Source: Mycobacterium sp. HUMS_12744610 (GTDB lineage: Bacteria; Actinomycetota; Actinomycetes; Mycobacteriales; Mycobacteriaceae). From it: a DNA stretch of 64,000 nt. Below, piece by piece: positions 41,777 to 50,116 of this stretch. The translations under genes were made by a program, and so were the position numbers. The DNA is taken from positions 1 through 64,000 of the forward strand of contig NZ_JBGEDP010000002.1 in assembly GCF_041206865.1 (NCBI RefSeq). Reading direction: 5' to 3'. The notes beneath the pieces were generated by a model. It saw nothing but the letters and a program-made list of their open reading frames with translations, searched no databases and was not told the DNA's origin. Positions within the stretch are counted from its first letter, which is position 1. Every line of letters begins with the position of its first letter.

Positions 41777-42492
41777 GGGGATTCGCTTCCTGGGCATGAG
41801 GTCGTCGCTGTGATTCGGAAGTGGGCGGCGACGGACGTGAGAACCGAGCACGGAGAGTGCACGAAGCACTCTGGCGCGCCTACGCTGTCTTCGAATTCCC
41901 CCGCCCATGCTCCGGCCAGGAACGTGCAGGCCATGCATGCCACCGTCGCGTCTGGGCACACGGAGATGTCGGGCCCGTGCACTTGCGGGCTGCTATCCCA
42001 GCACTCGCCGCAGACGATCACGACGGGTCGGTGCCGACACAGGTGCGCGAGCAGCTCGGAGACAACACCGGGTTCGGGGCGCTCGTAGTTCAACTCGTCC
42101 CTGTGGTTGGCCAGGACGGCACGCAGCAGTGCTGTCAACAGGTCTGGATTGTGCCCACTGTTCGCGATGAGGTTGCGCTGCAGTTCATCTGGCGAATAGC
42201 GGACGATTTCACATTCTGTCGTGCCCTGGTGCAGGGCCACGATCCAGCTGCATTGTTCGCACCGCCGTTCTGCGAGCATGCCGTTCTGGTCGCCGTATGC
42301 GCCCCACTTTCGGGCCAGTGTGACGCGTTCTCCGCACACACCGAAGATCACGGGATGGCGGCCTTCGGGCGTGCCGGATTCTGCCTTGGCGGCGATCGAC
42401 ATGTCCACCGCGTGTCGGCGATGCCGCCCTGGGCCGATGCCGAACCGGTCGGCAGCCGTCACCAGTGTTGCTATAGCTGCGGCGCTATTCAT
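41773..42492 (-). CDS. Cys-rich zinc-binding-like protein, paralogue 2
   Basis: 239 residues starting MNSAAAIATLVTAADRFG (ATG 42492, GGGGGAGAGG upstream). The longer frame is rejected. Shared with the gene at 36358: CEQCSWIVALHQGT, CGECWD, CMACTFLAGAWAGEF and CFVHSPCSVLTSVAAHF. The N-terminal 50 residues and several linkers differ, so the duplication is old. It overlaps its neighbours on both sides. Confidence 0.6.
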   Translation of the reverse strand: MNSAAAIATLVTAADRFGIGPGRHRRHAVDMSIAAKAESGTPEGRHPVIFGVCGERVTLARKWGAYGDQNGMLAERRCEQCSWIVALHQGTTECEIVRYSPDELQRNLIANSGHNPDLLTALLRAVLANHRDELNYERPEPGVVSELLAHLCRHRPVVIVCGECWDSSPQVHGPDISVCPDATVACMACTFLAGAWAGEFEDSVGAPECFVHSPCSVLTSVAAHFRITATTSCPGSESP

Positions 42493-43030
42493 GATCCTCT
42501 CCCCCAACGTCATTCGACAGCACTTCCCGTCTCGTGTGAGAGCGGGCGGATGCGGGGCGCACGCCCGTGGCGGCGACGTCGGGACCGTCTTTGACTGCAG
42601 CGACTGCAGCGGTGTCGTCACTGGGTTGCAGGCTGGGCCATGCTCCGATGAGTTGTGCTGTCGCGCACGGCCACCGGGAACATTGGCGGCATGAAGGCCC
42701 AGACAGCGCGGCGAGCGCGCCCGCCTCCAGGATGGGCTGGTGTAATGCGCCGATCGCTGTCGTCCGGATCTCTGCGGCCGTCTTGCCCTCTGGGATGACG
42801 ATTTGCTGACCGACCGGGCCGGTGTTGTCCTGGATGGGCCAGGGGCCCAGCAGGAGGGCTGTGGAGCAGGGCCAGCGTTCGGCGCACTGTCCGCACGAAG
42901 GGCCGCTCAGATCGCTAATCGACGTGATGGGTTGATGCAGGGTGGCGATCGCGGCCAGGCAGCGTTCGGCTGCGGAGCGCAAGGTCTGTGGGATGACGAT
43001 GCGCGCCGACTCAGATGGCGGATGGGTCAT
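42485..43030 (-). CDS. Protein with internal duplication of a Cys motif
   Basis: 181 residues starting MTHPPSESARIVIPQ. Two halves repeat IVIP(Q/E)...A.LHQPI...LSGPSC(G/R)QC and then a (R)WPC(S/A)TA(L/Q)L motif ending GPWP or GAWP. Each repeat has three Cys (C-x-x-C, WPC). The start lies 14 nt beyond the original stop of the membrane-protein gene that the IS21 insertion damaged, so its expression may now depend on readthrough or a promoter in the IS. Confidence 0.6.
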   Translation of the reverse strand: MTHPPSESARIVIPQTLRSAAERCLAAIATLHQPITSISDLSGPSCGQCAERWPCSTALLLGPWPIQDNTGPVGQQIVIPEGKTAAEIRTTAIGALHQPILEAGALAALSGPSCRQCSRWPCATAQLIGAWPSLQPSDDTAAVAAVKDGPDVAATGVRPASARSHTRREVLSNDVGGEDHE

Positions 43031-43136
43031 GCTTGCGGAATTCCTCAGGCCCGCATCCGGTCGGCAGTCGACATGTGTCGCTTGCCAGGGTGATGGGACC
43101 ACCTGATTGCCAAGGGGATGGGACCACCGTGGCGCG

Positions 43137-43934
43137 TTACTGAGGATGCTCGTCGGTGGGGTCTGGGTCAAGCTGGGGTCGGGTTCGTTGGCGGTAGGAC
43201 GGTCCTTCGATGACCAGGGTGTGGGCGGCGGAGGTCAGCCGGTCGATGGCTGATTGGGCCAGCAGGGTGTCGGCGGTCATGGTCAGCCATTCGGCGGGCT
43301 CGCGGTTCGAGGTCACGATGGTGGTCTTGGTGCGGTGGCGCTCGACGACGATTTCGTAGAAGTCGCTGGTTTCGGTGGCGTCGAGTGGGCGTAGCGCGAA
43401 GTCGTCGATGATCAGGACATCCACGGCGGCCAGGCGTCGGATCTCGGCGTCGACGGTGTGGTCGAGTCGCGCGGCGCGCAGCCGGGTGAACAGCTTGTCG
43501 GCGCGGCCGAATACGACGGTGTGACGGCGGCGAATGGCCATGTGCCCCACTGCTGTTGCTAGATGGGTCTTGCCAACACCAACGGGCCCGAGCACGATCG
43601 CGGACTGGCCGGCGTCGAGGAATCGTAGTGAGGTCAGGTCCCCCAGCAGGGTGCGGTCATAGCGCAGGTCCTCGTGGGCGGTCCAGGTGTCAAACCGCAT
43701 GGTTGGGTCGAGTCCGGCTTTGGTCGCCCGCAATGCGGCGGAGCGGGATTCGCGTCGTGAGACCTCGTCGGCCAGCAGTGTTTCGAGGAAGCCGATGTGG
43801 CTGAGTTTGTGCTGTCGGGCCAGGGCGGCACGTTCGGGCAGGGTGTCAGCCAGGGCACCGAGTTTGAGGGTTTTGAGCAGTCGGAGCAGATCAGCGCCGA
43901 CCGGGTCGGTGGGGCCACGGTGGGTGGTGGTCAT
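43137..43934 (-). CDS. istB: IS21 helper ATPase IstB
   Basis: 265 residues of the DnaA/AAA+-like IstB family: Walker A VLGPVGVGKTHLA near residue 113 and Walker B VDVLIIDDFALR near residue 172. It regulates target choice and stimulates IstA. It starts 1 nt after the istA stop, the normal arrangement. Confidence 0.9.
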   Translation of the reverse strand: MTTTHRGPTDPVGADLLRLLKTLKLGALADTLPERAALARQHKLSHIGFLETLLADEVSRRESRSAALRATKAGLDPTMRFDTWTAHEDLRYDRTLLGDLTSLRFLDAGQSAIVLGPVGVGKTHLATAVGHMAIRRRHTVVFGRADKLFTRLRAARLDHTVDAEIRRLAAVDVLIIDDFALRPLDATETSDFYEIVVERHRTKTTIVTSNREPAEWLTMTADTLLAQSAIDRLTSAAHTLVIEGPSYRQRTRPQLDPDPTDEHPQ

Positions 43935-43935
43935 G

Positions 43936-45546
43936 TCAGCGGTTCTCCTCGGGGACGACGGTCAATGGTGTTGGTTTGGAGCTGAATTCGGCTGGGTCGC
44001 GAGCGAATCGGGTCGCGGTGTGGCCGACCGCCTTCGGCAGTGCCGGGGTGCTGGTTTCGGTGGCGCGTTCCAGCATGGAGGCGATCTTGTTGACCGAGAC
44101 GACATCGAGATCCAGCGAGAGTGCGCAGGCCTGTTCGACCCGGTCAGCGCCGTAGCGGCGCACCAGGCCCAGCAGTCGGTAGACGGTGCGCATCCGGGTC
44201 CACGGCAGCCGGTCATCGAGAATGCGTTCGGCGTAGATCCCGACGTTGGGGCCATGCGACACGCAGGTGGCGATCAACGCCGCCACGTCACGCAGGGCGT
44301 AGCCGGTCTTGTGTTCGGGCAGATCAGCGGGGTCGGTGCTGCGCCCACCAGGGGGCTGGCGCGGATGGACTTTCACCAGCACCCCGCGGTGATAGAACTT
44401 GACCAACTCGGTATCGGCCCGCGCGTCCAGATACTGGCCGATCCAGCACTCGGGCAGCGAGTACAGCGCCTTGGCGACCTCGGCGTGGAAATCGCGGTGC
44501 ACCTTGACCGTCTTGAACACCGGCACGTCATAGACCCCCGGCACCGGCAACAGCCGGGACTGTTCCTCGGCGACGAACAGCTCGGCCGGACGTGCACACG
44601 TGGTGCCGTGGATGCGGGTGCCCGCGGTGTTACGACACCACGCCGTCGCGGCGTCCTGCGCCTGCTGCAGGCTGGTGAATGTTTCACCGTCCCAGAAGTT
44701 TCGGCGCACGTACTGCACGGCGCGTTCCACGCGCGGCTTGTCTTTCGGCGATGCCACCCTCGCGGGGTCGGTCAGGAACCCGGCATGCCCGGCGTAGTCC
44801 AACCAGCCCTGACTGAACTGCGGGTTGACCGCATCCGCGTCGGTGATCACCGGCTTGAGGTTGTCGGGGATCAGCACCGCGAACACGCCTTCGAAGAACT
44901 CCCAGGCCGCCTCACATCCGGTGATGACCGCGGTCAGGGTCTGCGAGTAGGACAGCCACACGAACATGTGCCGGGAGTACACCGCGGTGAAGATCAGCGC
45001 ATGCACCCTGCGGCGACGCCCATCGTCGGCGTCGGTGAGCATCCCCAGATAGCCGAAATCGACCTGGCACTCCACCCCGGGATCACCATCAGCAACCCGC
45101 ACCGTCAGGTCTCTGCGGCCGAAACCGCAACGCTCACTGGCGAATCGGTGCAACGTCCGATACGGCACCACACAGCCCTGCCGGGCCAACAGGGTGTGGA
45201 TCTTGGTCACCGTCAACGGCCGCTGCCCCGCCGTGCCGGCCACCCACTTCGTGATCTGCTCCTCGAACCCCAACAGCTGCTCCCACGCCGCACCGTGCCC
45301 ATCGGGGCGCACGGGACGCACTGCTTCGGCGACCATCCCGATCAACGCGTCATCAACCGCGCCTAGGTCGTCGTCGCGACGCAGACCAGCCGCCTGGGCG
45401 GCCTCGACGTAACGGCGCACCGTCTTGCGGTCCAGACCGCAATGCCCGGCGATCGTGCGGTATCCCGGCGCCGGCAGCCCCGCCACCCCCAGCCACACCC
45501 GCAGCACTTCCCTGATCTCGTTCACACTGACCTCCCGAAAAGCCAT
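43936..45546 (-). CDS. istA: IS21 transposase IstA
   Basis: 536 residues with an N-terminal HTH (YRTIAGHCGLDRKTVRRYVE), a DDE integrase core (ECQVDFGYLG holding the first Asp) and the Mu-type C-terminal domain. It cuts and joins the IS ends. It looks intact. Confidence 0.9.
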   Translation of the reverse strand: MAFREVSVNEIREVLRVWLGVAGLPAPGYRTIAGHCGLDRKTVRRYVEAAQAAGLRRDDDLGAVDDALIGMVAEAVRPVRPDGHGAAWEQLLGFEEQITKWVAGTAGQRPLTVTKIHTLLARQGCVVPYRTLHRFASERCGFGRRDLTVRVADGDPGVECQVDFGYLGMLTDADDGRRRRVHALIFTAVYSRHMFVWLSYSQTLTAVITGCEAAWEFFEGVFAVLIPDNLKPVITDADAVNPQFSQGWLDYAGHAGFLTDPARVASPKDKPRVERAVQYVRRNFWDGETFTSLQQAQDAATAWCRNTAGTRIHGTTCARPAELFVAEEQSRLLPVPGVYDVPVFKTVKVHRDFHAEVAKALYSLPECWIGQYLDARADTELVKFYHRGVLVKVHPRQPPGGRSTDPADLPEHKTGYALRDVAALIATCVSHGPNVGIYAERILDDRLPWTRMRTVYRLLGLVRRYGADRVEQACALSLDLDVVSVNKIASMLERATETSTPALPKAVGHTATRFARDPAEFSSKPTPLTVVPEENR

Positions 45547-45670
45547 GCTCGGCGACCTCCGTGACTTGAGCTCTCACGGCGATCGAACGAACAAATGAAA
45601 AGACCACCGACACGACGCGCCGGTGGTCCCATAACTGGCAATCCAGGTGGTCCCATCACCCTGGCAAAAA

Positions 45671-46999
45671 TCAGGTCACACTGGTCCCATCCTCATGGCA
45701 GGCGACAGACATGAGCGCTTCAGCCGCTTTGGTGATGTTGGTGACGGTGTCGCGGTGTACACCGGTGCGGGTCGCGATGGTGGTAACCGGTACTCGCTGG
45801 TCCCATAGGCGTAGGACATCTGCGGTCTGTTCAACAGATTTCACCGTCACCTTTTCTCGTACGAGAGTTTCGGCGACATCGACCCATCCATCGTTGTTGT
45901 TCGACGTTTCCTCGTTACTGTTCGAGAGGTGGGTCGGGCGCAGTTTCGCCGCATCGAGTGGGTGAACGGTGTTGAGGGCATGGCTGTTTGATGCGTCTCG
46001 TACCGACGTGTCGGTGCCGTCGCCGATACGTGGCCGCGCGGATTCGCCCCCATCGTGCTCAGTCGCCCCGCTGTTTAGATGAGATTCCCCGACGTGACCG
46101 TGTTTGTCGGGCGTGGGCCGGCTGGGTTGTGTCCATGGCGACGGTTGGGTGTGGGTGGCCAGTTCGCCGGCGTGGTTGAGAACAGCTAACCGTGCCAGCA
46201 TCCGCTCGCGCATCACCGGGTCGTCGGCAACGCCGGCAGCCAGCAGCGCGCGCTCCAGGCGGGCTGCGCGCGACCATGGCCAACGCCGTGGCCGTGACAG
46301 TGCTGCGGCTTGGTATGCCCTGCGATCGCGGGAGCGCTGCGCGGCATCGCGGTCATCGTCGCCCAGGCCCAAACGCGACAAGCAGCGTTCCCGTAGTTCA
46401 CGGCCGATACGGGCGGCGGTGCTGGTGCGGTGGTGGCGGGCACGAAGTTCCAGGCCAAGCCCGAGGTGGAGCATGACGGTGCCAAGTACCGGACCGAGCA
46501 GGATTCGTCCGACGGCTTCGTCGGTGGTTGACATGGCCCACGCCATGTATGCCATGGCTGCGCACATAGCCCACACGGGTGCCCGGAATGCTCCGGGGTG
46601 GCCGGTGCGCTGGACGTTCACGGCCATGCCTGCGCCGCACACCACGAGTGCCAGCTCGGCGACTGCGAACATCACCCACCGTTCACCGTTGGCGGTAGGG
46701 ATGTGGAGTACGTGTTCGAAGAATCGCCAGGATGTGTTCAGCGACACCAACAGGGATACGACTGCGACGAGGTAACACGCCAGCGCGACCCACGGTGCTC
46801 GTTGTTCACGTTCACTGGCAGCGGTGTCGTCGTTCTCCTTGCCTCCCGAGGAGGGGGTTTCACTGTTCACGGCATGCTTACCTGGGTGGCCAATGATCCC
46901 GGAGGTGCGCCGGTATGGTCCGGCACTCTCCTTCGGGGCGGTTGCGCTGCTCATCGTGTTGACCGCCCTCGGGAGAGCGGCGTCGTCTACTTGGGTCAT
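45671..46999 (-). CDS. DUF2637-like membrane protein with C-terminal HTH, tail altered by IS21
   Basis: Up to 472 residues from 47089; the start is uncertain, with ATG 46999 the middle choice. Four membrane segments follow a soluble lead (WVALACYLVAVVSLLVSL; MFAVAELALVVCGAGMAV; PVWAMCAAMAYMAWAM; LLGPVLGTVMLHLGLGL), matching actinobacterial DUF2637 plasmid proteins. The C-terminus is HTH-like (TTIATRTGVHRDTVTNITKA). The last codons come from the IS: now LMSVACHEDGTSVT. Removing the IS and one GACATG gives LMSTADRMRA and a TGA at 43047-43045. Confidence 0.6.
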   Translation of the reverse strand: MTQVDDAALPRAVNTMSSATAPKESAGPYRRTSGIIGHPGKHAVNSETPSSGGKENDDTAASEREQRAPWVALACYLVAVVSLLVSLNTSWRFFEHVLHIPTANGERWVMFAVAELALVVCGAGMAVNVQRTGHPGAFRAPVWAMCAAMAYMAWAMSTTDEAVGRILLGPVLGTVMLHLGLGLELRARHHRTSTAARIGRELRERCLSRLGLGDDDRDAAQRSRDRRAYQAAALSRPRRWPWSRAARLERALLAAGVADDPVMRERMLARLAVLNHAGELATHTQPSPWTQPSRPTPDKHGHVGESHLNSGATEHDGGESARPRIGDGTDTSVRDASNSHALNTVHPLDAAKLRPTHLSNSNEETSNNNDGWVDVAETLVREKVTVKSVEQTADVLRLWDQRVPVTTIATRTGVHRDTVTNITKAAEALMSVACHEDGTSVT

Positions 47000-47336
47000 C
47001 ACCATGACTTCAACCGTCATGGGCGCTGGAGCTGTTTTCAAGACCACCCGCAACTGGTGGTGTCCCGCGGCCGGTGGGCACGCTTGCATTCGACAAATGC
47101 ATTGTTCAGTAGGCGCTTCGGTTCACCCGAAACCGCCGCGGCTCACGCCTTTTTCAGTGGCAGCATGAAGTAGCGGCTGTGCGCGACGAGACGCTCCCGG
47201 TCCGGCACGGCGCGTCTGTTGGATCGTGCCAACATCGGCCGGCGGCGGGATCACGTGCAGCAGACGGTGCGGCGACACGGCACGATCGCGATTGTGTCGG
47301 GCTACAGCTGGCCGGCTGCTACATGGCCGTGTTGCG
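47000..47336. other. Intergenic region downstream of lsr2
   Basis: Between the end of the ESX operon and the membrane-protein gene. No gene is supported. A short GGCTCACGCC hairpin followed by TTTTT lies near 47139-47156 on the plus strand; its role is unclear. The promoter of the leftward accessory run is probably here, and part of it may be 5' coding sequence of that gene. Confidence 0.35.
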
Positions 47337-47666
47337 CTACTTCGCGGATTGGGCCTTGTCGTAGGCCTCGATGATCGCCGCCGGCATTCTGCCGCGTGCT
47401 GGCACCGTGATGTTGTTCTGTTTGGCCCAGACTCGGATCAGATGCATGTCGTGACGGTGCCGCCCGTTGGTGGGTAGTGACCCGTTCTGGCCGTGGCCAT
47501 TGACCCTGCGGCTCTTGGCTATCCACGGTGCAAATTGCTCGCGCAAGGCTTTGTCGTTCACGAGGTCGATCTCGTACTCGATCCCATCTAGCCCGAATTG
47601 TGTAGTGGTAGCGCCAGATTCGCCGCTGATGTCATCGACCAGTTCGATGGTGACTTTCTTGGCCAT
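47337..47666 (-). CDS. lsr2: Lsr2-family nucleoid silencer
   Basis: 109 residues. It has the Lsr2 N-terminal dimerisation part (MAKKVTIELVDDISGESGAT, YEIDL) and the C-terminal AT-hook-like DNA-binding part (IRVWAKQNNITVPARGRMPA). Lsr2 binds AT-rich DNA and silences foreign genes. Its ATG overlaps the eccE stop (TAATG), so it is made with the ESX machine. A plasmid copy may modulate host or plasmid gene silencing. Confidence 0.9.
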   Translation of the reverse strand: MAKKVTIELVDDISGESGATTTQFGLDGIEYEIDLVNDKALREQFAPWIAKSRRVNGHGQNGSLPTNGRHRHDMHLIRVWAKQNNITVPARGRMPAAIIEAYDKAQSAK

Positions 47667-50116
47667 TAGGACTCCTCGCGACGTCCGGCGCTACGGGGTG
47701 GAGGTACCGCACCTCCTGGCCCGCGGCTTGTCTCGTCGGTGCCATCAGGTGCGCGGTGGCGCCCGTTGGAGTCGCCGTTGCTTTCAGGCAGCGGCGATGA
47801 AGCCCCGTCAGGTGCGGACGGCTGGGGCCGTTGCCGAGGGCTTCTCCCGAATGCCTGCGCCCAATCACGCTGCTGACCGGCCGGGGGTGACGTCGGTGGT
47901 GTCGACTCGGCGGGTGTGGCCTGATTGTCATGCGGGGGTTGGGTTTCAGGTTCCTGTTGCCCGTTCCGGGTGCGCCGTGGCGGTAGGGGGCTCGGCGGCG
48001 GAATGCGCGGTGTGCTGGCGCCACGAGGCGGCGGTCCGGTCCACGGTGCGGCGGCCGGGGGCCGGATCGGTTGTGGTGGCGACGATGGCGGTGGAGGGCC
48101 GGGCTCACGTACTGGCGGGGTGACTGGACTGCTGGGCTGAGCAGCAGAAGGCGGTTCGGCAGGTGCCGCCGTTCCCAGGGGTGCCGGCAGGACGGGCTCG
48201 ATTCCTCGCCCTGGGGCGGTCCCCGGTTGTCTCGCGAGATCGTCGGCGAGGTCGATACGGGTACGGGTTGTATGGTCCGCTGTCTGCGGCTTTGTGTCCT
48301 GGGGGGCTTCCCGTCCGCTTGGCTGCTGGGCAGGCCGCGCTGGTGTGGGCCGCGGCCGGGTGGCGGGCGGGCGAGGCCGGATGGGGGCTTTTGGACGGTC
48401 GGCTTGCCGCACTGGGCCCCTGGCGGTGGTCGGTTGAGGACTGACTCCCAAGATCCGCCGTTCCTCGTGGGCGGGCACGGAGCGTACTCGCGCGCTGAGC
48501 CCGGTCCTGATCTTGAGGGTGAAGCCGAACTGATCGTCGGTGTCGACGAGTTCGATATCGGCATCGCATGCCTCGTCGTCGGTCAGGACGGTGACCTGCG
48601 GTAGGTGCTCGGGCCAGTCCTTGTCGGTGTCGATGACCAGGACGGTATCGGGGTCCAGCCCTGCCAAGCCAAGTGCGCCGGAACCATGTTGCAACGCGAT
48701 CGCGGTGTCGCCATCACTCAGATCGTCTTCGTCGTCAGCGGTCCAGCCACCCGGATAGTCATCGAGGATGTCGCCCGACACTGCCAACGACACGATGGGC
48801 TGCCACTTGTCGCGTTCATCGGTGATGATCAGCAGCGGTCGGCCGGTGACGCTTGCCCGCAAAGCGGCTTGCCGTAGTAGCACTGAGCTTTGGCACAACA
48901 CGGTGATCGGCCCGGACAACGAGAGGTGGACCGAGGTGTGGTCGCGGGGATCGCCGATCGACCCGATCAGTGGGCCGGCGGGCCCGAAGGGCAGCATGGG
49001 GGCAGCCGAGCGCAGCGCCGCCGCCGGCAAGGGCGCCGTGACTGGTAGATAACCGATCCGGAACTGCTGCCACATCGCTTTTTGGACGCCGTAGAGCGGC
49101 CCGAGTCGCGACACCGGAGGCGCCGGCGGTCGCGCATCCGTGCGGTATCGCACCAACGCGGCGATATTCGTGGTGCCATTGGCTCCTGGTGTCAGCCGCA
49201 CCAGCGTGGTGACCGACTGCGACAGCGGCCAGGTCCACCACTGCGCGGCATCGTCACCAATATGTGCAGGGTCTGCGTAGTAGACCCCGGTGAAGCCACT
49301 GCGGCCCTCCAGGTGCGACCAGTGGTCGGCGATCGGCGCATCGACATGCAGCAGCGCGTTGACAGCATCGATCGCTTCGGCGCTGGCGGGGCGGGCGTCC
49401 AGGCCGGAACTTGCGAGGGTGTCCGCGATCCGCAGGCACGTCACCGCGGCGACGCGTAAAGCTGCCTCGGCGTCACCTCCCCGCCGGTCGATAGCGGCAA
49501 GGTTGTCGTGCAGGTCGGTCCGCACCACGATCCAGCTGCGCCGTTCGGCGGGGGCCACGGTGGGGCCAGTTATCTGCTGGTACAGATCGGCGAATCCGCC
49601 CGCGGCGCGGAAGCCGTCGCTGATGATGTCCGCGGTGTTCACCCCGACGTCGAGGACTCGGCCAACCAGACCGGCGATCTCGCCGATGTCGAGCACGTTG
49701 GCTGTCCGTTCTTCGGTGTCGGTGACCACCGACGGTGACAGCGGGTCACCATGCAATTCGACAAGGGTGATCAACTGCTCGTTTTCGGCTACAACACCGA
49801 TAGGCACACCGTTGATGAAGACGTTGCGGGCCGGAGGCGGGGGCTCGGCCGCGACTGAACGTCGGTGACGCAGCCATGCCCACCAGGTGGACATCCAATG
49901 AGTGAGAGCGACGTGATAGATCGTGATGAAGACGATGAGCATCAAGACGATGGGCACGGCAGCTACTGCGGCGGGGTGCAGCCGACCACCGGTGGCCATG
50001 ACCCAGGCCATCCCGGCAAGGATTGTCAGCACTGTGCGGGTCACTGTGACCCGCACGCCGAGCATCGGCGGTTTGGTGAAACCCTGTGCGCTGTTTGAGG
50101 ACATGTTGCTGCTCAT
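47666..50116 (-). CDS. eccE: ESX conserved component EccE, extended
   Basis: 816 residues. Two N-terminal membrane segments (VLTILAGMAWVMA; AAVAAVPIVLMLIVFITIYHV), then the EccE periplasmic domain to about residue 560. From there a 250-residue Pro/Arg/Gln-rich tail with many PP motifs is added. Chromosomal EccE proteins are about 400-550 residues. It forms part of the membrane core of the type VII secretion system. Its ATG overlaps the mycP stop (ATGA). Confidence 0.8.
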   Translation of the reverse strand: MSSNMSSNSAQGFTKPPMLGVRVTVTRTVLTILAGMAWVMATGGRLHPAAVAAVPIVLMLIVFITIYHVALTHWMSTWWAWLRHRRSVAAEPPPPARNVFINGVPIGVVAENEQLITLVELHGDPLSPSVVTDTEERTANVLDIGEIAGLVGRVLDVGVNTADIISDGFRAAGGFADLYQQITGPTVAPAERRSWIVVRTDLHDNLAAIDRRGGDAEAALRVAAVTCLRIADTLASSGLDARPASAEAIDAVNALLHVDAPIADHWSHLEGRSGFTGVYYADPAHIGDDAAQWWTWPLSQSVTTLVRLTPGANGTTNIAALVRYRTDARPPAPPVSRLGPLYGVQKAMWQQFRIGYLPVTAPLPAAALRSAAPMLPFGPAGPLIGSIGDPRDHTSVHLSLSGPITVLCQSSVLLRQAALRASVTGRPLLIITDERDKWQPIVSLAVSGDILDDYPGGWTADDEDDLSDGDTAIALQHGSGALGLAGLDPDTVLVIDTDKDWPEHLPQVTVLTDDEACDADIELVDTDDQFGFTLKIRTGLSARVRSVPAHEERRILGVSPQPTTARGPVRQADRPKAPIRPRPPATRPRPTPARPAQQPSGREAPQDTKPQTADHTTRTRIDLADDLARQPGTAPGRGIEPVLPAPLGTAAPAEPPSAAQPSSPVTPPVREPGPPPPSSPPQPIRPPAAAPWTGPPPRGASTPRIPPPSPLPPRRTRNGQQEPETQPPHDNQATPAESTPPTSPPAGQQRDWAQAFGRSPRQRPQPSAPDGASSPLPESNGDSNGRHRAPDGTDETSRGPGGAVPPPRSAGRREES

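Larger units (their letters stand above)
43076..45707 (-). mobile_element. IS21-family insertion sequence
   Basis: 2632 bp with istA and istB. Terminal inverted repeats begin TGTCGC(T/C)TGCCA, and internal copies of GATGGGACCA are present near both ends, the multiple-repeat pattern of IS21 ends. It is flanked by the 6-bp direct repeat GACATG (43070-43075 and 45708-45713), i.e. a target duplication. Confidence 0.85.

Noticed and set aside
43687..45366. A 559-codon plus-strand frame opposite istA and istB
   Set aside because: It runs antisense through two clear IS21 genes, and its translation has no family features and is Arg/Gly-rich as expected for an antisense GC-rich frame.
48071..48604. 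Plus-strand frames opposite the EccE Pro-rich tail
   Set aside because: Gly/Arg-rich mirror images of Pro codons; no start signals.
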